Positions 51,236 to 59,919 are shown, counted from the stretch's first letter. The stretch is DNA of 64,000 bases from Variovorax paradoxus (GCF_018614955.1 NZ_JAGGNV010000048.1:44829-108828), one strand, 5' to 3'. Numbers and translations: made by a program. The notes: generated by a model from the sequence alone, not told the origin.

Positions 51236-51904
51236 ATGATTCGACGCTATCTGATGGTCCCGCTGTGGTTCGCTGCAGCCTCCGCGCAGGCCAGCGGCCA
51301 TTTCGACGTCGACGACGCGGGCACGCTCGATCCGGGCCAGTGCCAGTACGAGTTGTGGGGTTCGCGCACCCGCAGCCAGCAAACCACGCTGTGGCACCTC
51401 GGCCCGGCCTGCCGCGTCGGGCCGGTCGAGCTGGGCCTTAACATCGACCGCATCGCGGTCGCCGAGGATCGCCTGCACACGGTGGGGCCGCAGCTCAAGT
51501 GGACCTTTCTCGGGCAGGCGCCCGATGCGCGGTGGAGCGCTGCGGTGTCGATGGGCGCGACCTTCGAGCTGCCGCGCCACGGCGGCCGCACCGGCGGGCA
51601 GTTCGTCCTTCCCGTGACCTGGCGCGCGACCGACAGCCTGCAGGTCCATGTCAACCTCGGCGCCGACTGGGCCACCGGCACCGGCGCGCGCAGCGGCCGT
51701 GGCGGCTTGCTCGGTGAATGGGCGCTGAACGACGCCGTGTCCCTGATCGCCGAGCGCAACCGTGCCTTCGGGCTCTGGACTTCGCGCGTCGGCGCACGCT
51801 TCAGCCTGACGCCCCTGATCAGCATCGACGTGAGCGCGGCGCGCACCGGGCCCGAGGGCGTGCGCAGCGTGGCGATCGGCCTGAATCACGAGTTCGGGCG
51901 CTGA
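51236..51904 (+). CDS. Predicted outer-membrane or periplasmic beta protein
   Basis: A 222-residue exported protein with a signal peptide (MIRRYLMVPLWFAAASAQA, cut after AQA). The mature chain is rich in alternating hydrophobic-polar strands (YELWGSRTRSQQTT, SAAVSMGATFELPR, GGQFVLPVTWRATDSLQVHV, RSVAIGLNHEFGR), ending in an aromatic/Arg residue, typical of small beta-barrels. It has no close known family by eye. It lies 40 bases downstream of the LuxR-type regulator, and could be a target of it, but this is not shown. Confidence 0.72.
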   Translation: MIRRYLMVPLWFAAASAQASGHFDVDDAGTLDPGQCQYELWGSRTRSQQTTLWHLGPACRVGPVELGLNIDRIAVAEDRLHTVGPQLKWTFLGQAPDARWSAAVSMGATFELPRHGGRTGGQFVLPVTWRATDSLQVHVNLGADWATGTGARSGRGGLLGEWALNDAVSLIAERNRAFGLWTSRVGARFSLTPLISIDVSAARTGPEGVRSVAIGLNHEFGR

Positions 51905-51912
51905 AGCGTGGC

Positions 51913-51942
51913 TATACTGCGCAGGAAGGATTCCGCAGTATA
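51913..51942. promoter_or_regulatory. Perfect 9-base inverted repeat over the promoter of the nucleotidyltransferase gene
   Basis: The arms TATACTGCG (51913-51921) and CGCAGTATA (51934-51942) are separated by 12 bases and end three bases before the ATG of the nucleotidyltransferase gene. The left arm contains a good -10 hexamer (TATACT), so transcription would start within or just after the repeat. It could be an operator or a 5' mRNA hairpin covering the ribosome-binding site. Confidence 0.65.
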
Positions 51943-51945
51943 ACC

Positions 51946-53070
51946 ATGGCCACTGTCTCCGAACCCTCGCTCTTCGAGGATCTGTCGCTCTCGGCGCAGA
52001 CCAACTTCGCCGAACTGGTCGAGCAGGCGCAGGCGCGCATGCTCGATCGCTCGATCGCAGATCTGAGCGGTTCCTTCAACAAGAAGGAGGTCAAGGGCGT
52101 CATCTATTGGTATTGGCAGTTCCGCGATCTGGCCGGCAGGAACCACCAGGTCTATCTCGGGCCCGACGATGAGCGCCTGCGTGAGCTCATCGGGCTGCGC
52201 TCCGAAGGCAAGTCGCATGGCCACGATGGCCTGGCCAGGCTCGCCAGCGCATGCACTTCGCTTGGCTGCCTGAACGTGACGCCCCAGCACTTCAAGGTGA
52301 TCAACAGGCTCTCGGAGCATGGCTTTTTCAACGCCGGCGGCGTGCTGATCGGCACACATGCGTTCATCGCGATGGGGAACATGCTCGGCGTGCGGTGGAC
52401 GGGGGGCTGGAAGACGAACGACATCGACTTCGCGCACGCGGGCAAGAATGTGTCGCTTGCCTTGCCGACGAACACCGAGTCCGACGTGCACGACGCGATC
52501 ACTTCGCTTCAGATGGGCTTGCTTCCGGTGAAGTCGATCGCGAGCGGGGCCGGCGCCACCTACCTGAATTCCAAGGGTGGCGAAATGCGGATCGATCTGC
52601 TGACGACCGCCGGTAGGAGCGATGCGGTTTACCGGCACGAGCCGCTCAAGGTGAATCTCCAGCCTCTGAAGTTCATGGAATTCTCCCTGGAGAAGATCGC
52701 CCAGACAGCCGTGATCTCGGGTGAACACGCGCTGATGGTGAACATACCGTCGCCTGTGCGCTACGCGCTGCACAAGCTGGTCGTCATGGCCGAGCGCGAA
52801 GAGGCGTTCCGCACCAAGATCCAGAAGGATGCGGGACAGGTCGCCGCCATTGTTTCGTATGCACTCGGGCGCTCCCCGTACGCGCTCGACGAGGCAGCCG
52901 AGGACATCATGGGCCGCGGCAAAGGATGGCGCAGCCGCATTGCCGAAGGCACGCGTCTGCTGGCGCAGCACCACCCGTCGATCGCGGGGCAGCTGACCAT
53001 GGTGCTAGAGCTTGCCGGCGCCAGTCGGCCGCGAGCGCCGCGGCGTCAACTGCCGACCAAGGCACCGTAG
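51946..53070 (+). CDS. GSU2403-family nucleotidyltransferase-fold protein
   Basis: A 374-residue protein resembling the GSU2403/NTP_transf_8 family. The N-terminal part (SFNKKEVKGVIYWYWQFRDL and HQVYLGPDDERLREL) looks like a small DNA-binding module seen in these proteins. The central domain has the nucleotidyltransferase pattern GGVLIGTHAFIAMGNMLGV and TNDIDFAH (the paired acidic D-x-D), then MRIDLL as the third acidic strand. Related folds occur in AbiEii-type toxins and nucleotide-transfer enzymes; the target is unknown. Codon use (tat, tgg and aac-poor, AT-richer stretches) differs mildly from the neighbours, suggesting transfer. Its tail overlaps the convergent gene by 25 bases. Confidence 0.78.
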   Translation: MATVSEPSLFEDLSLSAQTNFAELVEQAQARMLDRSIADLSGSFNKKEVKGVIYWYWQFRDLAGRNHQVYLGPDDERLRELIGLRSEGKSHGHDGLARLASACTSLGCLNVTPQHFKVINRLSEHGFFNAGGVLIGTHAFIAMGNMLGVRWTGGWKTNDIDFAHAGKNVSLALPTNTESDVHDAITSLQMGLLPVKSIASGAGATYLNSKGGEMRIDLLTTAGRSDAVYRHEPLKVNLQPLKFMEFSLEKIAQTAVISGEHALMVNIPSPVRYALHKLVVMAEREEAFRTKIQKDAGQVAAIVSYALGRSPYALDEAAEDIMGRGKGWRSRIAEGTRLLAQHHPSIAGQLTMVLELAGASRPRAPRRQLPTKAP

Positions 53071-53651
53071 GCGCGCCGCGTCGCCGGCGCCACCGCATCC
53101 AGCACCTGCGCATAGGAGGTCTTGTGTCGCGCCAGCAGGCGGGCCGAGGCGACCGCCTTGGATCTGCAGAACCAGTGGCAGGTGTGCTGCATGAGAAAGA
53201 GTTCGGCCGACAGGGTGAAGGCCTTGCTCTTGGGCGTGCGTTGCTGGCTGTTGGCCGCCGCATCGGCGATGCCGCGCGCGTGGATCGCCAGTGCCTCGCG
53301 CATGTCGAAGCTGCTGGCCGGGAACAGCGTGTGCGCGAAGGGCAGCGCGATCGGAAACTTGCTCACGCGCGCGTCGGCCTCGCCGACCTTCGAGAACTCC
53401 GCCGCAAAGCGCGTGAACTGGCTGGCCAGCGTCTGCTCGCTGGTGGCCAGCAGGCTCCAGATCTGTTCGCGGCGCTCGGGGTCGTTTTCGCCGAGGCAGC
53501 GCAGGTAGCCCTCGGTCAGGCTCTCCATCAGGTGCTCGATCTGGTAGTTGCCGAGGTGGCTGGCCAGGAGGGCGACGCGTCGCTTCTGCTCGCGGGACTT
53601 GATCAGGTAGGCGCCGAAGAGGATCAGGGCCGTCAGGGTGAGAAATTCCAT
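53046..53651 (-). CDS. Hypothetical membrane-anchored protein
   Basis: A 201-residue protein with one N-terminal transmembrane segment (MEFLTLTALILFGAYLIKS) and a soluble helical domain rich in Ala, Arg and Leu (LGNYQIEHLMESLTEGYLRCL; LAIHARGIADAAAN). No known domain is recognised. It lies 11 bases downstream of the nudix gene, at the end of the recJ-nudix series, and its 3' end overlaps the nucleotidyltransferase gene. Probably an envelope protein of unknown role. Confidence 0.7.
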   Translation of the reverse strand: MEFLTLTALILFGAYLIKSREQKRRVALLASHLGNYQIEHLMESLTEGYLRCLGENDPERREQIWSLLATSEQTLASQFTRFAAEFSKVGEADARVSKFPIALPFAHTLFPASSFDMREALAIHARGIADAAANSQQRTPKSKAFTLSAELFLMQHTCHWFCRSKAVASARLLARHKTSYAQVLDAVAPATRRAYGALVGS

Positions 53652-53662
53652 GACGCCGATTG

Positions 53663-54544
53663 TCAGTGCCAGAACCCCTCGAAGCCGTCCGGCGGCTCCA
53701 GGCGCCGGACGCGCATCACCAGGCGCAGCGGCCCGGGCATGACGCGAATGCGCTCCGGATGGCGTTCGTCGCCGGGGTAGGCGGTGGCGCGCATCCCCTC
53801 GATCTCGAAGGTGTGCGGCCTCACGAGGCAGGGCGGGCGGCTGTCGGCGTCGGCCAGCATCGCATCGACGCCGGCGAAGCGGCCCAGGTGCGCGAGGCTC
53901 ATGATCTGCGGCGCGGCCAGCACGATCTCGCCGCGCCAGTAGCTTTCGAGTGCGGCGCGCGGCCGCAGCCAGGCGCTGTGCACCGCTTCGTGCGCGTCAT
54001 GTTGCGCCTCTTGCCCGGCCGGCGCCTTGGCGATGAAGAAGCGTGTGTCGAAGCGCTTGCCGGGCGACGACAGCGACAGCAGTGGCGTGACCCAGCGCGA
54101 CCACGGCCGCAGCGTGCGCGTGTCCAGCCGCAGGCCGAGCCGGCCGAGCATGCCGTTGAACGAAACGCCGTCCGCCGCCAGCGCGGCCGCCTGCCGCAAG
54201 GTTTCGGCGTCGAGTCCTTGCGCGAACAGCAGGCCGCATTCCTCGAAGATTTCGCGCACCGCCGCCACATGGATCGCTGCGGCGGTCGCGGTGTCGATGT
54301 CCTCCTCACACAGCAGCGCGTGCAGGCGCTCTGGCGGCTGATCAAGGTGCGCGTCGATGTCGAGCCGGGCATCCGCCGGATCCACCTTGCCGCCGGGAAA
54401 GACGTAGGAGCCGCCATGCGCGTCCGACAGCGCGTGGCGCTGGATCATCAGCACCTCGGGCCCGGCAGCGCTGTCGCGGCAGATGAGCACGGTGGCCGCG
54501 GGTCGGATCGGCACCGGCGTCGCATCGGGTCGCTCGGCTTGCAT
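53663..54544 (-). CDS. NUDT19-like nudix hydrolase
   Basis: A 293-residue nudix protein. The nudix helix core REIFEECGLL (residues 97-106) is intact, and the glycines of the box begin at VFPGGKVDP (49-56). About 45 residues separate the GG from the RE, where the usual box has about 14. This long insertion is a feature of NUDT19-type coenzyme A diphosphatases. The substrate is therefore perhaps an acyl-CoA or other CoA compound. It lies three bases downstream of recJ. Confidence 0.85.
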   Translation of the reverse strand: MQAERPDATPVPIRPAATVLICRDSAAGPEVLMIQRHALSDAHGGSYVFPGGKVDPADARLDIDAHLDQPPERLHALLCEEDIDTATAAAIHVAAVREIFEECGLLFAQGLDAETLRQAAALAADGVSFNGMLGRLGLRLDTRTLRPWSRWVTPLLSLSSPGKRFDTRFFIAKAPAGQEAQHDAHEAVHSAWLRPRAALESYWRGEIVLAAPQIMSLAHLGRFAGVDAMLADADSRPPCLVRPHTFEIEGMRATAYPGDERHPERIRVMPGPLRLVMRVRRLEPPDGFEGFWH

Positions 54545-54547
54545 TCC

Positions 54548-56257
54548 TCAGCCTTCGGCGCCTTCCACCAGGAAGCGCACGCGCCGCACCCCCTGCCACT
54601 CGTCGGCATCGAGCCGGAAGGCGATCACCACCTTCGGCGGCAGCGGCTCGGTGCGGCCGAACCAGATGCCGTCCACCGGCTTGCCCTGGTGCTTGAGCTT
54701 GAGCGCCAGATGCTTCTCGCCCACCAGCCGCTGCGAGATGATCTCCACCTCTTCGCTGAAGGTGGGCGGCGCGAAGCCTTGTCCCCATACTTCGCGGTGC
54801 AAGGTGTCGACCAGATCGACGCGCAGGTACTCGGGCGCCAGCGGCCCGTCGGTGTCGAGCCGGCGCGTCAGCGCTGCGGCATCGAGCCATTCCACCGCCA
54901 CCTGCGCCAATGCGCGTTCGAAGGTCTCGAAATGTTCCTCGGCCACGGTGCAGCCCGCCGCCATCGCATGGCCGCCGAAGCGCAGCAGCACGCCCGGATG
55001 GCGCTTGGCGACGAGGTCCAGCGCATCGCGCAGATGGAAGCCCGGGATCGAACGGCCCGAACCCTTGAGCTCGTGCGACTTGCCGTCGGCGGCGCTGGCC
55101 GCGAAGACGAAGGCAGGCCGGTGGAAGCGGTCCTTGAGCCGCGAGGCGACGATGCCGACCACGCCTTCATGAAAATCCGCGCCGAACACGCTGATGGCGG
55201 CGGGCGGCGCCTGGCTGTCGTCGAACAGCGTCTCGGCCAGCATCAGCGCCTGCTCGCGCATGCCGCCCTCGATGTCGCGCCGCTCGCGGTTGATGCCGTC
55301 GAGCAGGCGCGCCAGTTCGTCGGCGCGCGCCGCGTCCTCGGTCAGCAGGCACTCGATGCCCAGCGTCATGTCGGCCAGGCGGCCGGCGGCGTTGATGCGC
55401 GGGCCGAGCGCGAAGCCGAAATCGAAGGTGGTGGCGGCCGCGGCATTGCGGCCCGCGGCCTTGAAGAGCGCGGCCACGCCGGCCGGCATGGACCCGGCGC
55501 GGATGCGGCGCAGGCCTTGCGCGACCAGGCGGCGGTTGTTGGCATCGAGCCTGACCACGTCGGCCACGGTGCCGAGCGCAACCAGCGGCAAAAGCGCATC
55601 GAGCTTGGGTTGCGTCGCGACGTCGAACACGCCGCGCGCACGCAGTTCGGAACGCAAGGCCAGCAGCACATAGAACATCACGCCGACGCCCGCGATGCTC
55701 TTGCTTTCGAACTCGCAGCCCGGCTGGTTGGGATTCACCATCACGTCGGCCGCAGGCAGCGCCGGGCCGGGCAGGTGGTGGTCGGTCACCAGCACCGCGA
55801 GGCCGCGCGCCTTGGCGGCGGCCACGCCCTCGACGCTGGCGATGCCGTTGTCGACCGTGATCAGCACGTCGGCGCCGCTCGCGGCCACGCGCTCGGCGAT
55901 CGGCGGCGTGAGGCCGTAGCCGTCGATCACGCGGTCGGGCACCAGGTAGCTCACCTGCTTCGCGCCGAGCAGGCGCAGCCCGCGCACGGCCACCGCGCAG
56001 GCCGTGGCGCCGTCGCAGTCGTAGTCGGCCACGATGCACAGGCGCTTGTCGTCGCGGATTGCATCGGCCAGGAGCACCGCGGCTTCGCGCGTGCCGCGAA
56101 GCGTGCCGGGCGCGAGCAGGCGCACGAGGCCGTCGTCGAGCTCGTCCTTGCCCTGCACGCCGCGCGCGGCATAGAGCCGCGCGAGCAAGGGATGCACGCC
56201 GGCCTGTTCGAGCGCCCAGGCGCTGCGCGGCGGGATGTCGCGGGCGACGATCTTCAT
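54548..56257 (-). CDS. recJ: Single-stranded-DNA-specific exonuclease RecJ
   Basis: RecJ is a 5'-3' exonuclease in RecF-pathway recombination, base-excision and mismatch repair. The 569-residue product carries the DHH-family motifs: IVADYDCDGATACAVAV, VTDHHLPGP, and FGGHAMAAGCTV, with an OB-like C-terminal domain (from about 470). The start at 56257 overlaps the stop of the upstream gene by one base (TGATG). Upstream is an uncharacterised gene often found with recJ in betaproteobacteria. Confidence 0.97.
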   Translation of the reverse strand: MKIVARDIPPRSAWALEQAGVHPLLARLYAARGVQGKDELDDGLVRLLAPGTLRGTREAAVLLADAIRDDKRLCIVADYDCDGATACAVAVRGLRLLGAKQVSYLVPDRVIDGYGLTPPIAERVAASGADVLITVDNGIASVEGVAAAKARGLAVLVTDHHLPGPALPAADVMVNPNQPGCEFESKSIAGVGVMFYVLLALRSELRARGVFDVATQPKLDALLPLVALGTVADVVRLDANNRRLVAQGLRRIRAGSMPAGVAALFKAAGRNAAAATTFDFGFALGPRINAAGRLADMTLGIECLLTEDAARADELARLLDGINRERRDIEGGMREQALMLAETLFDDSQAPPAAISVFGADFHEGVVGIVASRLKDRFHRPAFVFAASAADGKSHELKGSGRSIPGFHLRDALDLVAKRHPGVLLRFGGHAMAAGCTVAEEHFETFERALAQVAVEWLDAAALTRRLDTDGPLAPEYLRVDLVDTLHREVWGQGFAPPTFSEEVEIISQRLVGEKHLALKLKHQGKPVDGIWFGRTEPLPPKVVIAFRLDADEWQGVRRVRFLVEGAEG

Positions 56258-57219
56258 CACAGGGCTTCCAGCACGGCGGGTGCGCTCTCTCGCTGGAACA
56301 GCGACCTGGCCCAGCGCGCCAGGCCGCGCTGCTGCACGCCGAAGCGTTGCGCGCCGCGGTCGCCGCACAGCGTGAGCGACACGTCGGCGCCGTCCGTGCA
56401 GGCGGCCAGCAGCTCGGCCACCGGGCCCTCGTCGAGCGCGGTCCAGGCGGCGCTCCAGGCCGCGGCATCGTCGCGCAGGGCGGGGGCACGCAGCGCGTCC
56501 GCCACGGTGGGCCATGCGTCGGTGTAGGAGGAGGGAAGGCGGCCGGTGCCGCTGAGCCAGAAGGAATTGATCGGCGGCACGCCGCGCGCCGCGCGCTCGT
56601 CGTTCACGCGCTCGGTGTAGAGCAGCATCTGCATCTCGTTCTGCAACCGGCGCAGTGACCGGGCGCCGTCGGAAAGCGGCGACCACTGCGAAATGGGATA
56701 GCCGATCGCGCGGTCGATCGAGGCGGTGGCCAGGCCATCGAGCACCTGGCCCTGCACCAGCCAGCGGCCCGGCGTGGCCGTGGCGTGCAGCGCGATGCCG
56801 TCTTCCTCGAAGAAGGGGCGCGCGGCCGCCAGCAGGGCGTCGGATTCGGCGGCGTCGATCCGGATCGCGGCCGGGTCGCCCAGCACCACGTCGTCGATGC
56901 CCACCTGCCAGTGGCACAGGGTGGCGACGCCCCAGCTGCCGCCGTTGCCGGTGGGCGCGAGTCCGGCCTGCTTCGCCTCCAGCGCCGCCCACGGGATCTG
57001 TCCATCGGCGGCTTCGATGCCCAGCGCCGCGGCCAGCGCGCGTTCGTGCGGCGGCGAGAGCGTGCTGTCGTCCTGCATGTCTTCGTGCGCCAGCCCCAGC
57101 CGCGAGAGCAGCGCTTCGAGCTTTGGCAGGCGCAGCTTCGCCAGTGCTTCGCGGCAAGCCAGCGAGCCGCGGCCGGCAAAGGGAATCAGCAAATGGTGCG
57201 AAGTAGACAAGGCGGGCAT
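56257..57219 (-). CDS. Conserved protein upstream of recJ, often named phosphoglycerate mutase
   Basis: A 320-residue protein (MPALSTSHHLLIPFAGRG) conserved upstream of recJ in Burkholderiales. Databases often call it a cofactor-independent phosphoglycerate mutase-like or regulatory protein, but the metal-binding motifs of that enzyme are not apparent here. Conserved-looking segments are CHWQVGIDDVVLGDP, LRRLQNEMQMLLYTERVNDE and PPINSFWLSGTGRLP. It has no signal peptide. One base overlaps recJ, so the two are coupled. The true function is unknown. Confidence 0.75.
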   Translation of the reverse strand: MPALSTSHHLLIPFAGRGSLACREALAKLRLPKLEALLSRLGLAHEDMQDDSTLSPPHERALAAALGIEAADGQIPWAALEAKQAGLAPTGNGGSWGVATLCHWQVGIDDVVLGDPAAIRIDAAESDALLAAARPFFEEDGIALHATATPGRWLVQGQVLDGLATASIDRAIGYPISQWSPLSDGARSLRRLQNEMQMLLYTERVNDERAARGVPPINSFWLSGTGRLPSSYTDAWPTVADALRAPALRDDAAAWSAAWTALDEGPVAELLAACTDGADVSLTLCGDRGAQRFGVQQRGLARWARSLFQRESAPAVLEAL

Positions 57220-57254
57220 GGGCCTATTGTCCGGGATGCCACAATTCCGCCTCT

Positions 57255-58511
57255 ATGCGACTCCCTTATGAACTGCAGCTCGGCTGGCGCTACACACGCG
57301 CGGGCCGGGCCACGCGGCGCAACGGCTTCATCTCCTTCATCTCCGGCGTCTCGATGTTCGGCATCGCGCTGGGCGTGGCGGCGCTGATCATCGTGCTCTC
57401 CGTGATGAACGGCTTCCAGAAGGAAGTGACCGACCGCATGCTCGGCGTCATCTCGCACATCGAGATCTTCTCGCGCGACGGCCAGGCGCTGGCCGACATC
57501 GACGCGATCGCCGCAGCGGCGCGCAAGAATCCCAACGTGGTCGGCGTCGCGCCCTTCATCGCCGCGCAGGCGCTGATCGCGCGCGGCGAGGACATGAAGG
57601 GCACGCTGGTGCGCGGCATCGAGCCCTCGCTGGAGCCGCAGGTGACCGATATCTCCACCACCGCGCAACACGGTGCGCTGGCCAAGCTGGTGCCGGGCGA
57701 GTTCGGCATCGTGCTCGGGGTCGAACTGGCGCGCTCGCTCTTCGTGCGCGTGGGCGACCAGGTCACGCTGATCGCGCCCGGCGGACAGGTCACGCCGGCC
57801 GGCGTGGTGCCGCGGCTCAAGCAGTTCACCGTGGTCGGCACCTTCGATTCGGGCCACTACGAATACGACTCGGCGCTGGCGATGATCCACGAGCAGGACG
57901 CGGCGCGCGTGTTCCGGCTCGAAGGGCCGAGCGGGCTGCGCCTCAAATTGAAGGACCTGCACCAGGCGCGCGAGGTGGCCGACCAGCTGGCCGTCACGCT
58001 GCCCGGCGAGTTCCTGATCCGCGACTGGACGCGCCAGAACAAGACCTGGTTCGCGGCCGTGCAGGTCGAGAAACGCATGATGTTCATCATCCTCACGCTG
58101 ATCGTCGCGGTCGCGGCCTTCAACCTGGTCTCGACCTTGGTGATGACGGTAACCGACAAGCGTGCCGACATCGCGATCCTGCGCACGCTGGGCTCGAGCC
58201 CGCGCAGCATCATGGGCATCTTCGTCGTGCAGGGCGCGATGGTGGGCGTGATCGGCACGCTCGGCGGGCTGCTGCTGGGCCTGGGCATCGCCTACAACAT
58301 CGACGTCATCGTGCCGGCGCTGGAGCGGCTCTTCAACGCGCGCTTCCTGCCGCAGGACATCTACCTCATCAGCAAGATGCCGAGCGATCCGCAGCGCGGC
58401 GACATCATGCCGATCGCGCTGATCTCGCTCGCGCTGTCCTTCGTCGCCACGCTGTACCCGAGCTGGCGCGCCAGCCGCGTCAACCCGGCGGAGGCACTGC
58501 GCTATGAATAA
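57255..58511 (+). CDS. lolC: Lipoprotein-releasing system permease LolC/E
   Basis: The LolCDE complex extracts lipoproteins from the inner membrane. The 418-residue product starts MRLPYELQLGWRYTRAGRAT and has an N-terminal transmembrane helix (about residues 25-50), a large periplasmic domain (50-265), and three C-terminal helices (LTLIVAVAAFNLVSTLVMTV through the FtsX-like domain). The family segment ILRTLGSSPRSIMGIFVVQG is present. Only one permease is present, as in LolF-type systems using two copies of one protein. It is coupled to lolD with an eight-base overlap. Confidence 0.97.
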   Translation: MRLPYELQLGWRYTRAGRATRRNGFISFISGVSMFGIALGVAALIIVLSVMNGFQKEVTDRMLGVISHIEIFSRDGQALADIDAIAAAARKNPNVVGVAPFIAAQALIARGEDMKGTLVRGIEPSLEPQVTDISTTAQHGALAKLVPGEFGIVLGVELARSLFVRVGDQVTLIAPGGQVTPAGVVPRLKQFTVVGTFDSGHYEYDSALAMIHEQDAARVFRLEGPSGLRLKLKDLHQAREVADQLAVTLPGEFLIRDWTRQNKTWFAAVQVEKRMMFIILTLIVAVAAFNLVSTLVMTVTDKRADIAILRTLGSSPRSIMGIFVVQGAMVGVIGTLGGLLLGLGIAYNIDVIVPALERLFNARFLPQDIYLISKMPSDPQRGDIMPIALISLALSFVATLYPSWRASRVNPAEALRYE

Positions 58512-59259
58512 GAGGGCTTCCGGCACTGACGTGTCCTCGCTGCCCCCCGAGGGGGCTGCCATCGGCTTGGGGCGGCCCGGCGCCGATGGCGTCGTCCTGC
58601 AAGTCAGAGGCCTCACCAAGCGCTTCCACGAAGGCCGCATCGATCTCACCGTGCTGCACGGCGTCGACCTCGACGTGCGCGCCGGCGAAACGCTCGCCAT
58701 CGTCGGCGCCTCGGGCTCGGGCAAGAGCACGCTGCTGCACCTGATGGGCGGACTCGACGCGCCCACGGCCGGCAGCGTGGAACTGCACGGCAAGAACATC
58801 GCGCATGTCGATGCGGCCGAGCAGGGCCGGCTGCGCAACGCGCACCTGGGCTTCGTCTACCAGTTCCATCACCTGCTGCCGGAGTTCAGTGCGCTCGACA
58901 ACGTCGCGATGCCGCTGAAGATTCGCCGCACCGAGCCGCAAGCGGCGACGCGGGCCGCGAGCCTGATGCTGGCTGCGGTGGGCCTGGCCGAACGTGTCCA
59001 TCACCGGCCAGCCGAGCTGTCGGGCGGCGAGCGCCAGCGCGTCGCCATCGCGCGCGCACTGGTGACCCAGCCCGACTGCGTGCTGGCCGATGAGCCCACC
59101 GGCAACCTCGACCGCAACACGGCCGACAGCGTGTTCGCGCTGATGCTGCAACTGGCGCACGAGCGCCGCACGGCCTTCGTCGTGGTCACGCACGACGAGA
59201 GCCTGGCCAAGCGCTGCGACCGGGTGCTGCGGCTCACTGCGGGCCGTCTCACGGGCTGA
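58504..59259 (+). CDS. lolD: Lipoprotein-releasing system ATPase LolD
   Basis: LolD is the ATPase that powers lipoprotein release. The 251-residue product has Walker A GASGSGKSTLLHLM, the Q-loop region FVYQFHHLLPEF, signature LSGGERQRVAIARAL and Walker B CVLADEPTGNLD. The N-terminus carries a 28-residue extension before the family start (VLQVRGLTKRF), encoded by a copy of an interspersed GC-rich repeat (translation SSLPPEGAAIGLGRPG). The first ATG overlaps lolC by eight bases, so this extension is probably translated. Confidence 0.97.
   Translation: MNKRASGTDVSSLPPEGAAIGLGRPGADGVVLQVRGLTKRFHEGRIDLTVLHGVDLDVRAGETLAIVGASGSGKSTLLHLMGGLDAPTAGSVELHGKNIAHVDAAEQGRLRNAHLGFVYQFHHLLPEFSALDNVAMPLKIRRTEPQAATRAASLMLAAVGLAERVHHRPAELSGGERQRVAIARALVTQPDCVLADEPTGNLDRNTADSVFALMLQLAHERRTAFVVVTHDESLAKRCDRVLRLTAGRLTG
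58533..58582. repeat. GC-rich interspersed repeat, copy 2, inside lolD
   Basis: The stretch from gtcctcgctgccccccgagg through ggcttggggcggcccggcg resembles positions 1237-1289 at roughly 80% identity. Here it is translated in frame as part of the lolD N-terminus. The element includes a GC palindrome (CCCCCGAGGGGG). Confidence 0.55.
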
Positions 59260-59328
59260 GCTGCGGCGGCTTGCCAAAGCCGGGCGCGGTCACCACACTG
59301 GGGCTTCGTAGACAGCGCAAGGAGACCC

Positions 59329-59919
59329 ATGGAAACCCCGGACTTCCCGCCTTCCGCCATGCTCGAGCAGCGCAGCTCCTACCTGGAAGAGAAGGCCTTC
59401 AAATCGCGCACGTTGCTGATCTTCGGCGCCATCACCGACCAGTCGGCCGCCGACGTGGTGCGCCGGCTCATCGCCCTGGACGCCGACAGCGCCGACCCCA
59501 TCGACATCCTGGTGAGTTCGCCGGGCGGGCACCTGGAGTCGGGCGATGCCATCCACGACATCGTGCGCTTCATTGCCGCGCCGGTGAACATGATCGGCGC
59601 CGGCTGGGTCGGCAGCGCCGCCACCCATCTCTACCTCGCGGTGCCGCGCGAGCGGCGCTTCTGCCTGCCCAACACGCGCTTTCTCATCCACCAGCCGAGC
59701 GGCGGCGCCGGCGGGCCGGCCAGCGACATCGCCATCCACGCGCGCGAGATCCTGCGCGCGCGGCAGCGCGTTGCGCAGGCGATCGCGCGCGAAACCGGCA
59801 AGCCGCTGGATGCCGTGCTCGCCGACATCGAACGCGATCGCTGGCTGTCCGCCGAGGAGGCGATCGAGTACGGCCTGGTGTCGCGCATCATCCAGCGCAA
59901 GAGCGAGCTGCGGGCCTAG
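59329..59919 (+). CDS. ClpP-like serine protease
   Basis: A 196-residue protein of the ClpP/SDH fold. The complete triad can be placed: Ser96 in GWVGSAATHLYLA, His121 in TRFLIHQPSGGA, and Asp170 in IERDRWLSAEEA. The product is similar to the ClpP core, and strong GGHLESGDAIHD and NTRFLIHQPS segments are present. It starts at 59329 with AAGGAG upstream. It is not next to clpX or clpA, so it is a second, solitary ClpP-like (tepA or SppA-type is less likely). Substrate and ATPase partner unknown. It is convergent with ridA. Confidence 0.9.
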   Translation: METPDFPPSAMLEQRSSYLEEKAFKSRTLLIFGAITDQSAADVVRRLIALDADSADPIDILVSSPGGHLESGDAIHDIVRFIAAPVNMIGAGWVGSAATHLYLAVPRERRFCLPNTRFLIHQPSGGAGGPASDIAIHAREILRARQRVAQAIARETGKPLDAVLADIERDRWLSAEEAIEYGLVSRIIQRKSELRA

